64,000 nucleotides of DNA from Candidatus Obscuribacterales bacterium. GTDB lineage: Bacteria > Cyanobacteriota > Vampirovibrionia > Obscuribacterales > Obscuribacteraceae. The position numbers were made by a program, and so were the translations under genes. Location: assembly GCA_019747875.1 (NCBI GenBank), contig JAIEQI010000008.1, positions 45,722 to 109,721 of the forward strand, read 5' to 3'. Positions 46,089 through 55,142 of the stretch are shown here, piece by piece; the first letter of the stretch is position 1; the number at the start of each line of letters is the position of its first letter. The notes under the pieces are model-generated. The model was not told the DNA's origin, did not search any database, and saw nothing but the letters and a program-made list of their open reading frames with translations.

Positions 46089-48026
46089 CTATGTGTTTTC
46101 ACCTAGCAAATATTTTTTGACGAATAGAATCGTTGCGTAGAATTGATAGTCGGAATTCTTTTTCTTTCTGAATCCGTGTCCCTCATCCTCTGCCATCAAG
46201 TACCAGGCTGGAGTGCCTTTCTTTTGCAGAACTTCAACCATGTCTGCTGATTCTTGAACTGGGACCCGGGGATCGTTCTTTCCTTGCACTACAAAAAGCG
46301 GCACGGTGATCTGATCGACCTTGTTTCTCGGCGCGATCTTCTCTAGAAATTCGCGCATCTTAGGATCTCGCTCGTCACCGTATTCAACACGGCGGAGATC
46401 CCTCCGGTAAGCTTCAGTTCGTTCTAGGAATGTCACGAAGTTGGATGGTCCGACAACATCCAAAGCGCATTTGATTTTATTGGAATAATTGCACGCAACT
46501 GCCAAGGTCATGAAGCCGCCGTAACTTCCGCCTGTCACCATGATCTTTCCGGCATCGAGTTTGTCAGATTTCGCTATCCAGTCAATGAGCGCGTCAATGT
46601 CTTTATAGCTTCCTTCGCGCAGAAAGCCGTTATCTAATTTGAGGAACGATTTTCCATAGCCGGTCGAACCGCGAACGTTAGGAAATATGACTGCGACACC
46701 TAGCTCGTTCAAATAGTAGTTAAGGCGACCAAGAAATCCGGCCGTCGATTGTCCTTCAGGACCGCCGTGAATTATCATCATTACCGGGCGTTTGCCGGTG
46801 AACTTCTTAGGAGGCATGTATAGAATGCCAGAGATCGTTTTGCCGTCAAAACTCTTCCATTTAACAAGCTCTGGTTCCGAAAAATTCGTCGTAACAAGAC
46901 CTCCGGTTTCGCTTTCGGTCCAGCGATCTAATTTGCTTGATTTTAGATTGTAGGAGTAAACATCAACCGGCGATTGCGCGCTCTCTACTGTGAATGCCAG
47001 ATCTTCATTGTTTTTATGCCAGTGAAGATCGCCCACTTGCCCGATCGGAAGTTGCGGCACTGGCTTTTCTTTCAATGTTGCTGTATCCAGCAAATGTAGC
47101 TTCCCGATACCATCCTCATTGACGACGAATGCCATATTCTTTCCGTCGTCTGATAGCTCGTACTCGCTAACATCCCATTTCAAATCCGGCACTAAATATT
47201 TATGCTTGTGGGTTGAAACATCGATATAGGTCAATCGCAAGAATTCGGCATCGCGGTCACAGGCTGTGTAAACCCCTTTGCCGTCTGGTGCGAACGTTCC
47301 TTCAGAGTACGAAACTGGTTCTTCTTTGACTGTTTCGGTCAATAATGTTTTCTTCTTCGTTTCCAAATCGTACAGATATAGGTAGGATTCATTTATGGAT
47401 ACATAGTGATGTAGCAAAAGCTTCTTATCGTCGGGGGACCAATCAGCAACTTGCCAGCCGCCGCCTTCCATTTCTGCAACCAGCTCATTCTTTTTATTAG
47501 CGGGGGACATGATGTAGATGTCCATGTCTTTCTTGTTGCGTTTGTTTGATTCGTAAGCAAACTGATCGCCCTTGTGCGACCACTTGCCGCCTGTGTTGCG
47601 CGAGCTGCCATCAGTCAGGAGTGTAATGTCTCCGGTTGAAATGTCGTAGCGATATTCCTGATAGTTTTCGTCGCCACCATTGTCCTTCTTGAAGATGAAC
47701 CAGTTTCCGGCACTGGGTTGATATGAAGCGTCAGAAATACTGTCTTTGAAAAAGGTCAATTGCCGTCTGGCAGAGCCGGGAAACTTAAGATGATGCACCT
47801 GTTGCGTATCGGCAAAGCGCGTTCTGATCAGCATTTCCTTTTTACTCGGGTGCCAGCTGTCGATCGCTGCGGTGCGAAATTCCGTGTATCGATTGACTTG
47901 ATCGATCAGTGGATTAGGTATCTCTGGAATGCCTTGTGAATGAATCGTTTCGGGCGGTGCATAAGCGGAAAGCAAGGTCGTGAAGAATAGTGATAGTGCG
48001 ACTGTGGAGACGGCTCTGTTGTTCAC
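46089..48026 (-). CDS. Secreted S9-family (prolyl oligopeptidase-like) peptidase
   Basis: 645 residues from GTG 48026, chosen for the AAAGGA site 9 bases upstream and because the longer frame (to 48266) runs into the neighbouring gene. A signal peptide follows (VALSLFFTTLLSAYA). Residues about 50-380 are a beta-propeller with WD/TolB-like blades; about 390-645 an alpha/beta hydrolase with nucleophile Ser in TGGSYGGFMTLA, Asp in GKNDPRVP and His in DEGHGF, the S9 triad. Cleaves small peptides, typically dipeptides or after proline, here outside the cytoplasm. Confidence 0.88.
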   Translation of the reverse strand: MNNRAVSTVALSLFFTTLLSAYAPPETIHSQGIPEIPNPLIDQVNRYTEFRTAAIDSWHPSKKEMLIRTRFADTQQVHHLKFPGSARRQLTFFKDSISDASYQPSAGNWFIFKKDNGGDENYQEYRYDISTGDITLLTDGSSRNTGGKWSHKGDQFAYESNKRNKKDMDIYIMSPANKKNELVAEMEGGGWQVADWSPDDKKLLLHHYVSINESYLYLYDLETKKKTLLTETVKEEPVSYSEGTFAPDGKGVYTACDRDAEFLRLTYIDVSTHKHKYLVPDLKWDVSEYELSDDGKNMAFVVNEDGIGKLHLLDTATLKEKPVPQLPIGQVGDLHWHKNNEDLAFTVESAQSPVDVYSYNLKSSKLDRWTESETGGLVTTNFSEPELVKWKSFDGKTISGILYMPPKKFTGKRPVMMIIHGGPEGQSTAGFLGRLNYYLNELGVAVIFPNVRGSTGYGKSFLKLDNGFLREGSYKDIDALIDWIAKSDKLDAGKIMVTGGSYGGFMTLAVACNYSNKIKCALDVVGPSNFVTFLERTEAYRRDLRRVEYGDERDPKMREFLEKIAPRNKVDQITVPLFVVQGKNDPRVPVQESADMVEVLQKKGTPAWYLMAEDEGHGFRKKKNSDYQFYATILFVKKYLLGENT

Positions 48027-48075
48027 CTGCGATTTCCTTTCTGTTGAGCATTTCGTGATGCGAGAACTACTATTG

Positions 48076-49287
48076 CTAGCGCATCCAGTAGTGTCCCGTG
48101 CTGGTTGAATAAAATGATTGGTACATGCTAGCCATGCTGGTGCGAATCTCGTTCCATCGGCCCACCACATCCATTGTGGCTCCGGACTGCTGGAGAAGTT
48201 GATCGATGCTTTGCGATGTGGTCGCAAGCTGCTGCACTTCACCTTGAAGAATTGGATAGGATACATTAGATTGAACGTCGGATCTAAACTTGCGTAAAAG
48301 CTGTTGGAAGGATTGCATGTTCTCGCAGAGCAGCATTTGAGGCGAGCCCTGAGCCGGCGGCCACTGTGCCCGCATTTGAAGGAAGCTCTGCAATTGCTTC
48401 ACCATGCGATCGGTTTGATTCTCTGCATTGGAGACATTCGAGAGCACTCCCTGATAGTTGCCTCCTCCTGCTTGATTGTTGGCGTATGGATTGAAGGCTC
48501 CGGAGCCTGAGAAGCCGCTCCCGAAAGGACTTGTCTCTGTTATCGTGACATTGGTCGGATATCCGTATGGTATAACTCCTGGGGCGTATCCTGCACCGGG
48601 ATACATACCTGGAACCATTGCTCCCGGCACGACTGTCCCTGGTACGACTGTCCCTGGAACAACGACGCCGTTAATTACGGTGCCTGGTACTGTGCTTCCG
48701 GGGATTAAAGTCCCGGGAACCGTAGCTCCTGGGACGACGAATCCTGGAACGGCACCAGGTACAAACACGCCGCCCGGCATCGCACCACCTTCGGTATCAT
48801 AAAAGTTCGCTGCGCTATATGCAGGTACGGAAAGCACGGAGTTGAGCCCGAGAATGTCGCTAGAAACCTGCATCCAAACAGAAGAAACATTGGGCGCCGG
48901 CCCCAATTGATTTATGAGTTGCTGAACCGATTGCGATTGCATTTGCACGGATTGCAAGTCCGCCTGTACGAGGTTATAGGGTTGAGAGCGATTGCTGTTG
49001 ACGGCCCGATTGACTGATTGCTGAAAGGACTGCAATGCTTGGCACAGCTGCATATCCTTTCCTTGCGGCATTGGCAACCATCGTCCGGTTGACTGCAAGT
49101 AAGCTTGAACCTGTTTGACAAGGTCGTCCGTGTGCCTCTGTAGGTTTCTCAGGGAATCGGAAACGGTTTGCCTCGGTGTTCTTGCTTCCGCTGTCTGGAG
49201 TAAGTCACCGGCTCCGACGGTAGCCAGTATTAGACTGGCGGCAAAGCAAACATTACGTAGTACGTTCCTGAAAGTTAACGTTCTCAT
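48076..49287 (-). CDS. Exported protein with duplicated helical domains joined by an elastin-like linker
   Basis: 403 residues. Signal peptide about 1-36. Two homologous helical domains of about 105 residues (about 40-150 and 280-395) share the pattern TDxxVKQxQxxLQ...W...QLC..LQSFQQ. Between them is a Val-Pro-Gly-rich stretch (about 165-240) of pentapeptide-like units VPGTV, VPGAM, IPGST that resembles elastin. The duplication is clear; family unknown. Likely a periplasmic or surface spacer protein. Start ATG 49287 (AAGGG upstream). Its 3' end nearly meets the peptidase gene. Confidence 0.7.
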   Translation of the reverse strand: MRTLTFRNVLRNVCFAASLILATVGAGDLLQTAEARTPRQTVSDSLRNLQRHTDDLVKQVQAYLQSTGRWLPMPQGKDMQLCQALQSFQQSVNRAVNSNRSQPYNLVQADLQSVQMQSQSVQQLINQLGPAPNVSSVWMQVSSDILGLNSVLSVPAYSAANFYDTEGGAMPGGVFVPGAVPGFVVPGATVPGTLIPGSTVPGTVINGVVVPGTVVPGTVVPGAMVPGMYPGAGYAPGVIPYGYPTNVTITETSPFGSGFSGSGAFNPYANNQAGGGNYQGVLSNVSNAENQTDRMVKQLQSFLQMRAQWPPAQGSPQMLLCENMQSFQQLLRKFRSDVQSNVSYPILQGEVQQLATTSQSIDQLLQQSGATMDVVGRWNEIRTSMASMYQSFYSTSTGHYWMR

Positions 49288-49349
49288 TAGCCAAGCCCTT
49301 GCTGGGGCTATTGATTTTAGCCGATCTCAGGCAGAAAATCCGGTAACGG

Positions 49350-50120
49350 TTACTTCAGTTGAAACAAAGTGCCGTTACTTCCGCCCGTAATCACTGTGCT
49401 TGGAAGTTTTCCGTCCCAGCGCTTAACTTTCTCGTAGTCAATGAGTGCCGGTGACTTTGCTAATGCCTCGCTTTGTAGGTGGATGGACTTAGCCAGGGCT
49501 TCAGCATTTGCAATCGTGATCTCAGCTTCTTTCCTGGCCTTGTCTAATTCATATTGCTTTTGCAGCGCTTGCTGTTCCATAACTTGCTTTTGTGCAATCG
49601 CTGTTTGGAGAACCTCGGGAAGATCAACGTGCGTAATTGGAATATCGACTACGTTCACCAGACCTTTCACATTCTCACGCACCATCGATAATACTGAGTT
49701 CTTTATCGTATTAACGTTTTTCGTTGCCTGATCAGCTTTGTATTGAGCAATTACCTGGCGGAACGCTTCCTGTATTTGAGGTTCGACAAGTTTTGAGTAT
49801 GGATCGCCAGAGTACTTTTCGTACAATGTAAGAACTTGGCCGTCTGGCAGGTTATACAAAACCTTGTATTGGATAGTGATCGGTTGTTGGTCAGCAGTTA
49901 ACGGAATAGCTTGCCCACCTACCGTTTCTTGCTTTGTTGAATAAGTAATAATCTGATCGATACCTGGTGCATAGAACTGCATACCTGGCGTCAGAAGGGT
50001 GCGGTTCATTCGCCCCATGCTTACTTTAATTCCGACTTCCCCGGGTTGAACAACAGTGCAGCCGGTAAGAAAAGCGAAGATTGGAATAAGTGCAAGGTGT
50101 CTCATGTACGTCGACTGCAT
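49350..50120 (-). CDS. SPFH/prohibitin-like lipoprotein
   Basis: 256 residues from ATG 50120 (GAGG upstream). N-terminal lipobox LTGC (in IPIFAFLTGCTVVQ), so it is predicted to be lipid-anchored rather than a transmembrane SPFH protein. SPFH domain about 25-185 (QPGEVGIKVSMGRMNRTLLTPG, YAPGIDQI), then a long coiled coil (about 180-225, ALQKQYELDKARKEAEITIA). SPFH proteins form ring-like membrane scaffolds. The protein lies on the far side of the inner membrane if the lipobox is used, as in prohibitin-like HflK/C relatives. Confidence 0.8.
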   Translation of the reverse strand: MQSTYMRHLALIPIFAFLTGCTVVQPGEVGIKVSMGRMNRTLLTPGMQFYAPGIDQIITYSTKQETVGGQAIPLTADQQPITIQYKVLYNLPDGQVLTLYEKYSGDPYSKLVEPQIQEAFRQVIAQYKADQATKNVNTIKNSVLSMVRENVKGLVNVVDIPITHVDLPEVLQTAIAQKQVMEQQALQKQYELDKARKEAEITIANAEALAKSIHLQSEALAKSPALIDYEKVKRWDGKLPSTVITGGSNGTLFQLK

Positions 50121-50208
50121 ATTCAAAAGCCTCATAATTGCACTCACTACCGCTGGTGTCACCATTATGATGCTTCCTGCGCAAATAGTCTATGCTTGGC
50201 TTCGTCGA

Positions 50209-51216
50209 TTACTTTGCGGAACAGCAGTCTGAGGCCGCCGGGTTTTCTGATTCGGAGGCGACCGCTCCCATTGAATTGCTTCCGTTATGCATGCAACATC
50301 CGCCGCTGCTTTCGACCGATTCGATAGAGCAGGGAGTTTCATTGGACATCAGTTGAGATGCGGTGTAACTACCGACGATGGGTACGCCCATGATGTTCGC
50401 ACATGTGCCACCGCATATGATGAATGGACAAAATGACGGGTTGCGAAAATTTCTCCACCATCTTGAGCTGACGCCAGCCAATACACCGCTAAATTGTAGT
50501 ATTGATGCTCCGCCGGCGTGAACGTGCTGTGTCCCCTCCAACGGATTGATGAGATGATTACAGGTCTCGATTTCTGCAGGCGCAATGGAATCTGTATTTA
50601 AGCGTGAGGGTCTGCTCAGGCGCGTTGAAACTCGCGTGTTTGGCTTTTCAACCGACGCAGCGTCATTGGTTCTGCTCAATCTTGTTGTGGCTTTTTCGTT
50701 TGTTTGACCTGCTAAACTAGTATCAGCTGCAGATGCGCTGACTGCTGAGCATGCTATTGCGCTGACAATCAAGAGCGATTTCGCTCCGGTCACTGCGTTT
50801 CCTCGAATCTCTTGCAATTGTTTGCTACGAAACTCGGCAGCTTTCTCTAGTTTTTTATTTCTAATTTTCTCGGTCCTTCGTTCTCGAAATTGTTCGAGCT
50901 TGCAGTGCAGAAACCTGACCGAGCGTTTTCCCGCCGGGAGCACAATTCTATGCGCGGCAAATAAAGCGGTTTTGTGCGCGGCTGGCACAACCAATTTGCG
51001 TGCAAGAAGAAGGAGTAATCTTGAGGCAATCAAACCCCAAATGCCACCGCCTGCAAAGATAAGCCTGGCTGAAATGAAGAGCAATAGTTTATTAGAGATG
51101 AACGAAGCCAGCTTGTTAACTGCTTTGTCCGTCATTCGTTTGGATGTTTCTGTTGCGAGCTTCCGAGAATGTTTAATCAGAAGTCCTTTGGTTGAAGAAG
51201 ATAATTTGCCTGGCAC
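50209..51216 (-). CDS. Membrane-linked protein with Cys-rich C-terminus, unknown
   Basis: 335 residues from GTG 51216, one base after the previous gene's TGA, so translation is probably coupled. The N-terminal 110 residues are strongly basic with amphipathic and hydrophobic helices (FISNKLLLFISARLIFAGGG, LIASRLLLLLARKLVV); a signal-like or membrane segment lies at about 143-165 (SLLIVSAIACSAVSASA). The C-terminal 110 residues contain 10 or so Cys, including GGCC and DCC near the end and CPFIICGGTC. No family recognised. Disulfide or metal binding outside the membrane is plausible. Confidence 0.55.
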   Translation of the reverse strand: MPGKLSSSTKGLLIKHSRKLATETSKRMTDKAVNKLASFISNKLLLFISARLIFAGGGIWGLIASRLLLLLARKLVVPAAHKTALFAAHRIVLPAGKRSVRFLHCKLEQFRERRTEKIRNKKLEKAAEFRSKQLQEIRGNAVTGAKSLLIVSAIACSAVSASAADTSLAGQTNEKATTRLSRTNDAASVEKPNTRVSTRLSRPSRLNTDSIAPAEIETCNHLINPLEGTQHVHAGGASILQFSGVLAGVSSRWWRNFRNPSFCPFIICGGTCANIMGVPIVGSYTASQLMSNETPCSIESVESSGGCCMHNGSNSMGAVASESENPAASDCCSAK

Positions 51217-51217
51217 A

Positions 51218-52372
51218 TCAGAACCCTCTCAAAAGCGCGCAAGCCGGGCAGTGTAATCCTGTTTGACTTAATGCCGCCCCTAGTGCGGCTCTTGCTAAGG
51301 TTCGTGCGACAGAACGCGCTACCACGGACTTGTTCGATGGAGCGACGGGCGCGACAGGAATGGTGCGCGAAGGATTGTTGACTGAAAGCGTTCCAATGGG
51401 AGGTGAGTTGAACGCTGCATTAGCGTTGTAGGGGTTATTTTGTCCTAGTTCCAATGCATGTCCTTGCAGGACTCTTTCGGAAGGTGGTGCCATCGGATTT
51501 ACGAATGGACCATTGATATTTTGCGAAGCAGTGTTCGCATGCGTGTCTTTGATCTTTCGGCTAATTTCTGCAACAGCTATGCGTGCCTCTTCGTCGGAGG
51601 GATTTGCTTGCATAGCACTGGTGTAGTAGTCTAATGCCTTTGTTAGATCGCCTTTTGTTTCCGCGATTGCCCCGAGACTAAAGCACGCATCTGCATTTCC
51701 AGGGTGGTTTTGCAGTATCTGCTGCAATGAGGTTTCGGCTTCTACAACTTTGCCGTCTTGGTGAAGGCGAATCGCTTGCTCAAGTTGAGAGTCAGCTTTG
51801 CCTGCCGTTTTGTGGTGCTTGCTGTGTGCGGACGCAGCTTTTGTATGTTCAGATGTATTAGTTGGATGTGAAAGGGCCGCATGTGGCGCTTGCTTCACTG
51901 GCTCCTGTCCGTTATCAAAATAAGGAGGAAGTGGTGGCATATAATCAGAACTCGTTTCTTTTGTCACGTGCTCTGAATCATGCGCTGTTTTCTGAGCTGA
52001 TGCTTGCGTTTTCAGTGCATCGTTTGAAGCGTTCTGCGATTGCTTTGTTTCCATGCCTGCGAATTTTTGCAATGCGGAAATTCGGCTGCTCAGGCTACCG
52101 CGTTGCGTCTTAGAAAAGACTTGTAGCTCCAACTGTTGAATGCGTTTGAGAATGGATCCTTGATTTGTCTGTCCGCAGATACTCATTTCGAGGGCATTAA
52201 GCTGCTCAGGCGCATTTTTGATTGTCGCTGTCGTGACTGCTCCGCTTGGTCGGGATTTTGCCGCGAAGCAAGGTGTAGCCATGCTAAGGCTGCAGGACAT
52301 TGCCACGAGAAGCGCTATTGCTCCGAAACGCGCCATTGCGTTTGTCGGATTATGGAAATACGCGCGTTTCAT
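51218..52372 (-). CDS. Exported TPR protein
   Basis: 384 residues. Signal peptide region about 15-38 (AIALLVAMSCSLSMATPCFA), a conserved early segment (LNALEMSICGQTNQGSILKRI, LELQVFSKTQRGSLSSRISALQ) with two related halves, a charged disordered linker, and two TPR units (about 195-265). The tail is Pro/Asn-rich with a short hydrophobic segment (VARTLARAALGAAL) and CPAC near the end. First gene of a two-gene unit with 50209-51216. ATG 52372 with GGGACGAG upstream. Confidence 0.7.
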   Translation of the reverse strand: MKRAYFHNPTNAMARFGAIALLVAMSCSLSMATPCFAAKSRPSGAVTTATIKNAPEQLNALEMSICGQTNQGSILKRIQQLELQVFSKTQRGSLSSRISALQKFAGMETKQSQNASNDALKTQASAQKTAHDSEHVTKETSSDYMPPLPPYFDNGQEPVKQAPHAALSHPTNTSEHTKAASAHSKHHKTAGKADSQLEQAIRLHQDGKVVEAETSLQQILQNHPGNADACFSLGAIAETKGDLTKALDYYTSAMQANPSDEEARIAVAEISRKIKDTHANTASQNINGPFVNPMAPPSERVLQGHALELGQNNPYNANAAFNSPPIGTLSVNNPSRTIPVAPVAPSNKSVVARSVARTLARAALGAALSQTGLHCPACALLRGF

Positions 52373-52526
52373 CAGCTCGTCCCAAGGATTGCTACCTATA
52401 TCACATTAGCACAGAGATCGAAAAACTACCGTAAACTCGTTGCACTGCTGGTTAAAGGTCCCGTTCCGCCTAAATTATGAGTAAGCAGCGTAAAGGATGA
52501 AAATGGAACCACAGGGAGTTGTGTCA

Positions 52527-53177
52527 ATGACCTCATTTAATCGGAATTTGTATTCCTTTATTTGCAGCCTTTTTGTATCTGGGGTGCTTGGTTCCGCTGC
52601 CGGTGCGGCTCCATTGGTCGGGGGCGTCAGCTACAACGACGATTTACCGAAAGCTCAGTTCAAAACCATGCTGGCGAAGGCTGATACTACATCAGTTCCG
52701 AAGCAAGACTGTATTTGCTTCAATAACAACAGAGTCGAACTCAGAGAAATTAATGGAAACTGGAAGCTGGTTGATAATAAGAATAACTGGATTTTGGACT
52801 TCGCTCAAAATCGCGATGAGGGCAAGCAAGCCCTTCAAATGATTCAAAACTACAACCTAAACAACATTTGTTTCAGCGGTAGACCGTTTCCTAACCATGA
52901 ACTCGGTGGGCGCTTGATGTATTTTCTGTCCGATGGGCAAGCACCACAAGGACCGCGGCTAAGTGATGAAGACAGTATTTCCTTCGATAATTCGCAGATC
53001 AAGGCCGAGCAGATTCAAGGCACGTGGAAAGTGACTTGCGGTGATATGTGGATGTTGGATTTCGGAGCTGACAATGCAGCGGCTCAGAATGCTGCAGACA
53101 TTATCAAATATCACGGCTTTCAGCGGCAATGCTACATAGGACGACCCGGTCCGTCGATGATGTATTTCGTCAAATAG
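52527..53177 (+). CDS. Secreted two-copy domain protein
   Basis: 216 residues from ATG 52527 (AGGGAG upstream). Signal peptide about 1-27. The mature part is two tandem copies of a roughly 75-residue domain (about 50-125 and 140-216). Shared landmarks are DCICFNNNRVELREINGNWK / DSISFDNSQIKAEQIQGTWK, W-x-LDF, a helix with A-x(2-3)-A-x-x-II/MI, then CF/CYIGRP-P-x(n)-MYF. Such units are found in secreted bacterial proteins without known activity. Likely surface or periplasmic. Confidence 0.65.
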   Translation: MTSFNRNLYSFICSLFVSGVLGSAAGAAPLVGGVSYNDDLPKAQFKTMLAKADTTSVPKQDCICFNNNRVELREINGNWKLVDNKNNWILDFAQNRDEGKQALQMIQNYNLNNICFSGRPFPNHELGGRLMYFLSDGQAPQGPRLSDEDSISFDNSQIKAEQIQGTWKVTCGDMWMLDFGADNAAAQNAADIIKYHGFQRQCYIGRPGPSMMYFVK

Positions 53178-53179
53178 AG

Positions 53180-53464
53180 TTACTTGCCGGTTATTTCCAG
53201 GCTTGGAAGTCCAGCCTTAATTACTTTCGGAGCTCCTTCCGACTGCTCGGGCTTGCCGCAAAGGGCACGGTTGACCATGCTTTTCTCGAAGTCAGAAATG
53301 GCTTTCATCCAGCCTGGCAGTTCGCGCTCCTGGTTGACCAGCTTGCCATTGCTGTATTGCACAAGGTCTCGAGGAAACATCAGCTCGTAAGTAAGTCGAT
53401 CGAAGCCATCGATAGCTTTGTTAATGTATCCCGCTGCTTTGCAGGCGTATGATTCGTTTTCCAT
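53180..53464 (-). CDS. Small protein, unknown
   Basis: 94 residues from ATG 53464 (GGGGAAATT just before). Acidic N-terminus MENESYACKAAGYINKA, helical, no signal or membrane segment. Convergent with the secreted gene, stops 2 bases apart. Not recognised, but the ribosome site and amino-acid use support a real gene. Confidence 0.5.
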   Translation of the reverse strand: MENESYACKAAGYINKAIDGFDRLTYELMFPRDLVQYSNGKLVNQERELPGWMKAISDFEKSMVNRALCGKPEQSEGAPKVIKAGLPSLEITGK

Positions 53465-53738
53465 AATTTCCCCATCGACCACGTACGGTCGTTAATCCGC
53501 AAACTGACCATATATATACAGTTGGGCCAGAAATTTCCCTAAAGGGAGGGGAAACCCTGAATTCCTTGCGTGCACAGAGTTTTAGGATTATTGCCTATGT
53601 GTAGACAGTGAGTGTCCGGCTCTCTGAGCAGTTTATTTAGCATCAATCGAGGGTGTGGCGGAGAATCAAACTCAGCCTTGGAAATTCATTCGTGGGATCT
53701 TGCTACTAAATATGGTGTCGACCGAGTTTGAAAACTTC

Positions 53739-55139
53739 TTATTGCCGTGCGGATAATCTATTTGCCGTTTCTATGTCAGCTGCTGCGAGGTCGTGCTTGC
53801 CCAGTTTTTCATACGCTTTTGCTCGATCCCTGTATAATTCAGGAACCCGAGAGTTCATTTTTATGGCCTCACTATAATCGTCTACAGCTTGCTCTGACTT
53901 TCCGGAATTCATAAGAGCGTATGCTCTTGTTCCGTAGAACTGAGCATCCAGAGCAAAGGATCTTTCCTCAAGTTTAGATAAATCGGAAAGAGCTTTATCG
54001 AAATGTCTAGAGTTAATCATTGCATTGGCGCGGCCTAACAAAGCTTCTGTATTATCAGGGTCAAGCTGAATAATGGATGAATAGTCTGCGGCCGCTTTCT
54101 CCGGAGAATGCAAATCGTTCCAGCACCGTGCGCGATGTGCATATGCGAATTTGGATTTGGGGTCAAGACGAATAGCCGTTGAAAGATCTGCAATCGCTTC
54201 ATTCGGTTTTGACAATTTTCGATAACATTGAGCTCGAAGAATGTAGCCATTTATAAAATTGGGCTTTAGCAAAACTAGCTGAGAAAGATTTTTCACAGCC
54301 TCGGAGACCTGTCCTGAGCTTAATTGAATGCTGGAAAGCTCAAACAATGCTTGAGAATTGCGAGGATCCAGTTTGAGTGCGGCACGGTAGTTAGACTCTG
54401 AATCTTTTTCCCGTCCTAGCGCTGCTAAAGCCTTGGCACGATCGCAGTATGTCTGCACCAGCTTTGGATTGAGAGTTATTGCGCGATTGAGATCGTCTAA
54501 AGCCGATTTGTAATCGCCTATGCTGTTTAAACTTCTTCCGCGAGCCATATAGGCTTCCGCAGAAGGAGCGAGCTTGATCGCTTTGCTGAAATCTTCTATG
54601 GCCGATTTACTGTTTCCGTCAAGCTCGAATGCTCGCCCTCGACCTAACAAGATGTTCGTATTCTGAGGATCTAGTTTTATTGCGTTAGTAAACATAGCAA
54701 TTGATTCTTTGTTATTACCCAGTCCGACCAATGCAATTGCTTTTCCTATGTATGCTTCGCTTTGTTTTGCATCTGCGGAAATGGATTTTTCAAAATCTGG
54801 AATGGCTGTGGAAAACTGTCCGGAGCCCAGTTTCGACAGACCTAGCGCTAAGTATGCTAAAGAATTTTTTGGATTGATAAGTAAGGATTTTCTGGAATCA
54901 TCGTATGACTTTTGTCTCTGACCCATTTTGTAATGCAATATCGCTCTTGCACCATAGGCGTCTGCATACCCTGGGTCAAGGGTAATTGCCTTGTTTAGAG
55001 CTTCGAGCGCGGGCTTGTAATTAGACTTTGACATCAGAGATCGCGCTGATTCGAATGAATCGGTTGCCGGACTTGCCGACACAGAGAGAGGCATTGATAT
55101 AAAACAGATGATACTCAGAACAATGAGTGAATAATACAT
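53739..55139 (-). CDS. Exported protein of about 12 TPR repeats
   Basis: 466 residues. Signal peptide about 1-22 (LIVLSIICFISMPLSVSA), then a nearly continuous TPR superhelix to the end, with repeats such as NKAITLDPGYADAYGARAIL and TNAIKLDPQNTNILLGRGRA. The LDP and IKL-x-P end pattern is that of TPR_2/TPR_8 units. It starts 3 bases after the stop of the low-complexity protein gene (TAA-GCT-ATG), so the two form an operon. Likely a periplasmic scaffold. Confidence 0.8.
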   Translation of the reverse strand: MYYSLIVLSIICFISMPLSVSASPATDSFESARSLMSKSNYKPALEALNKAITLDPGYADAYGARAILHYKMGQRQKSYDDSRKSLLINPKNSLAYLALGLSKLGSGQFSTAIPDFEKSISADAKQSEAYIGKAIALVGLGNNKESIAMFTNAIKLDPQNTNILLGRGRAFELDGNSKSAIEDFSKAIKLAPSAEAYMARGRSLNSIGDYKSALDDLNRAITLNPKLVQTYCDRAKALAALGREKDSESNYRAALKLDPRNSQALFELSSIQLSSGQVSEAVKNLSQLVLLKPNFINGYILRAQCYRKLSKPNEAIADLSTAIRLDPKSKFAYAHRARCWNDLHSPEKAAADYSSIIQLDPDNTEALLGRANAMINSRHFDKALSDLSKLEERSFALDAQFYGTRAYALMNSGKSEQAVDDYSEAIKMNSRVPELYRDRAKAYEKLGKHDLAAADIETANRLSARQ

Positions 55140-55142
55140 AGC

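Noticed and set aside
48027..48266. N-terminal extension of the S9 peptidase
   Set aside because: Overlaps the neighbouring secreted gene and puts the signal peptide 80 residues inside; GTG 48026 has a good ribosome site.
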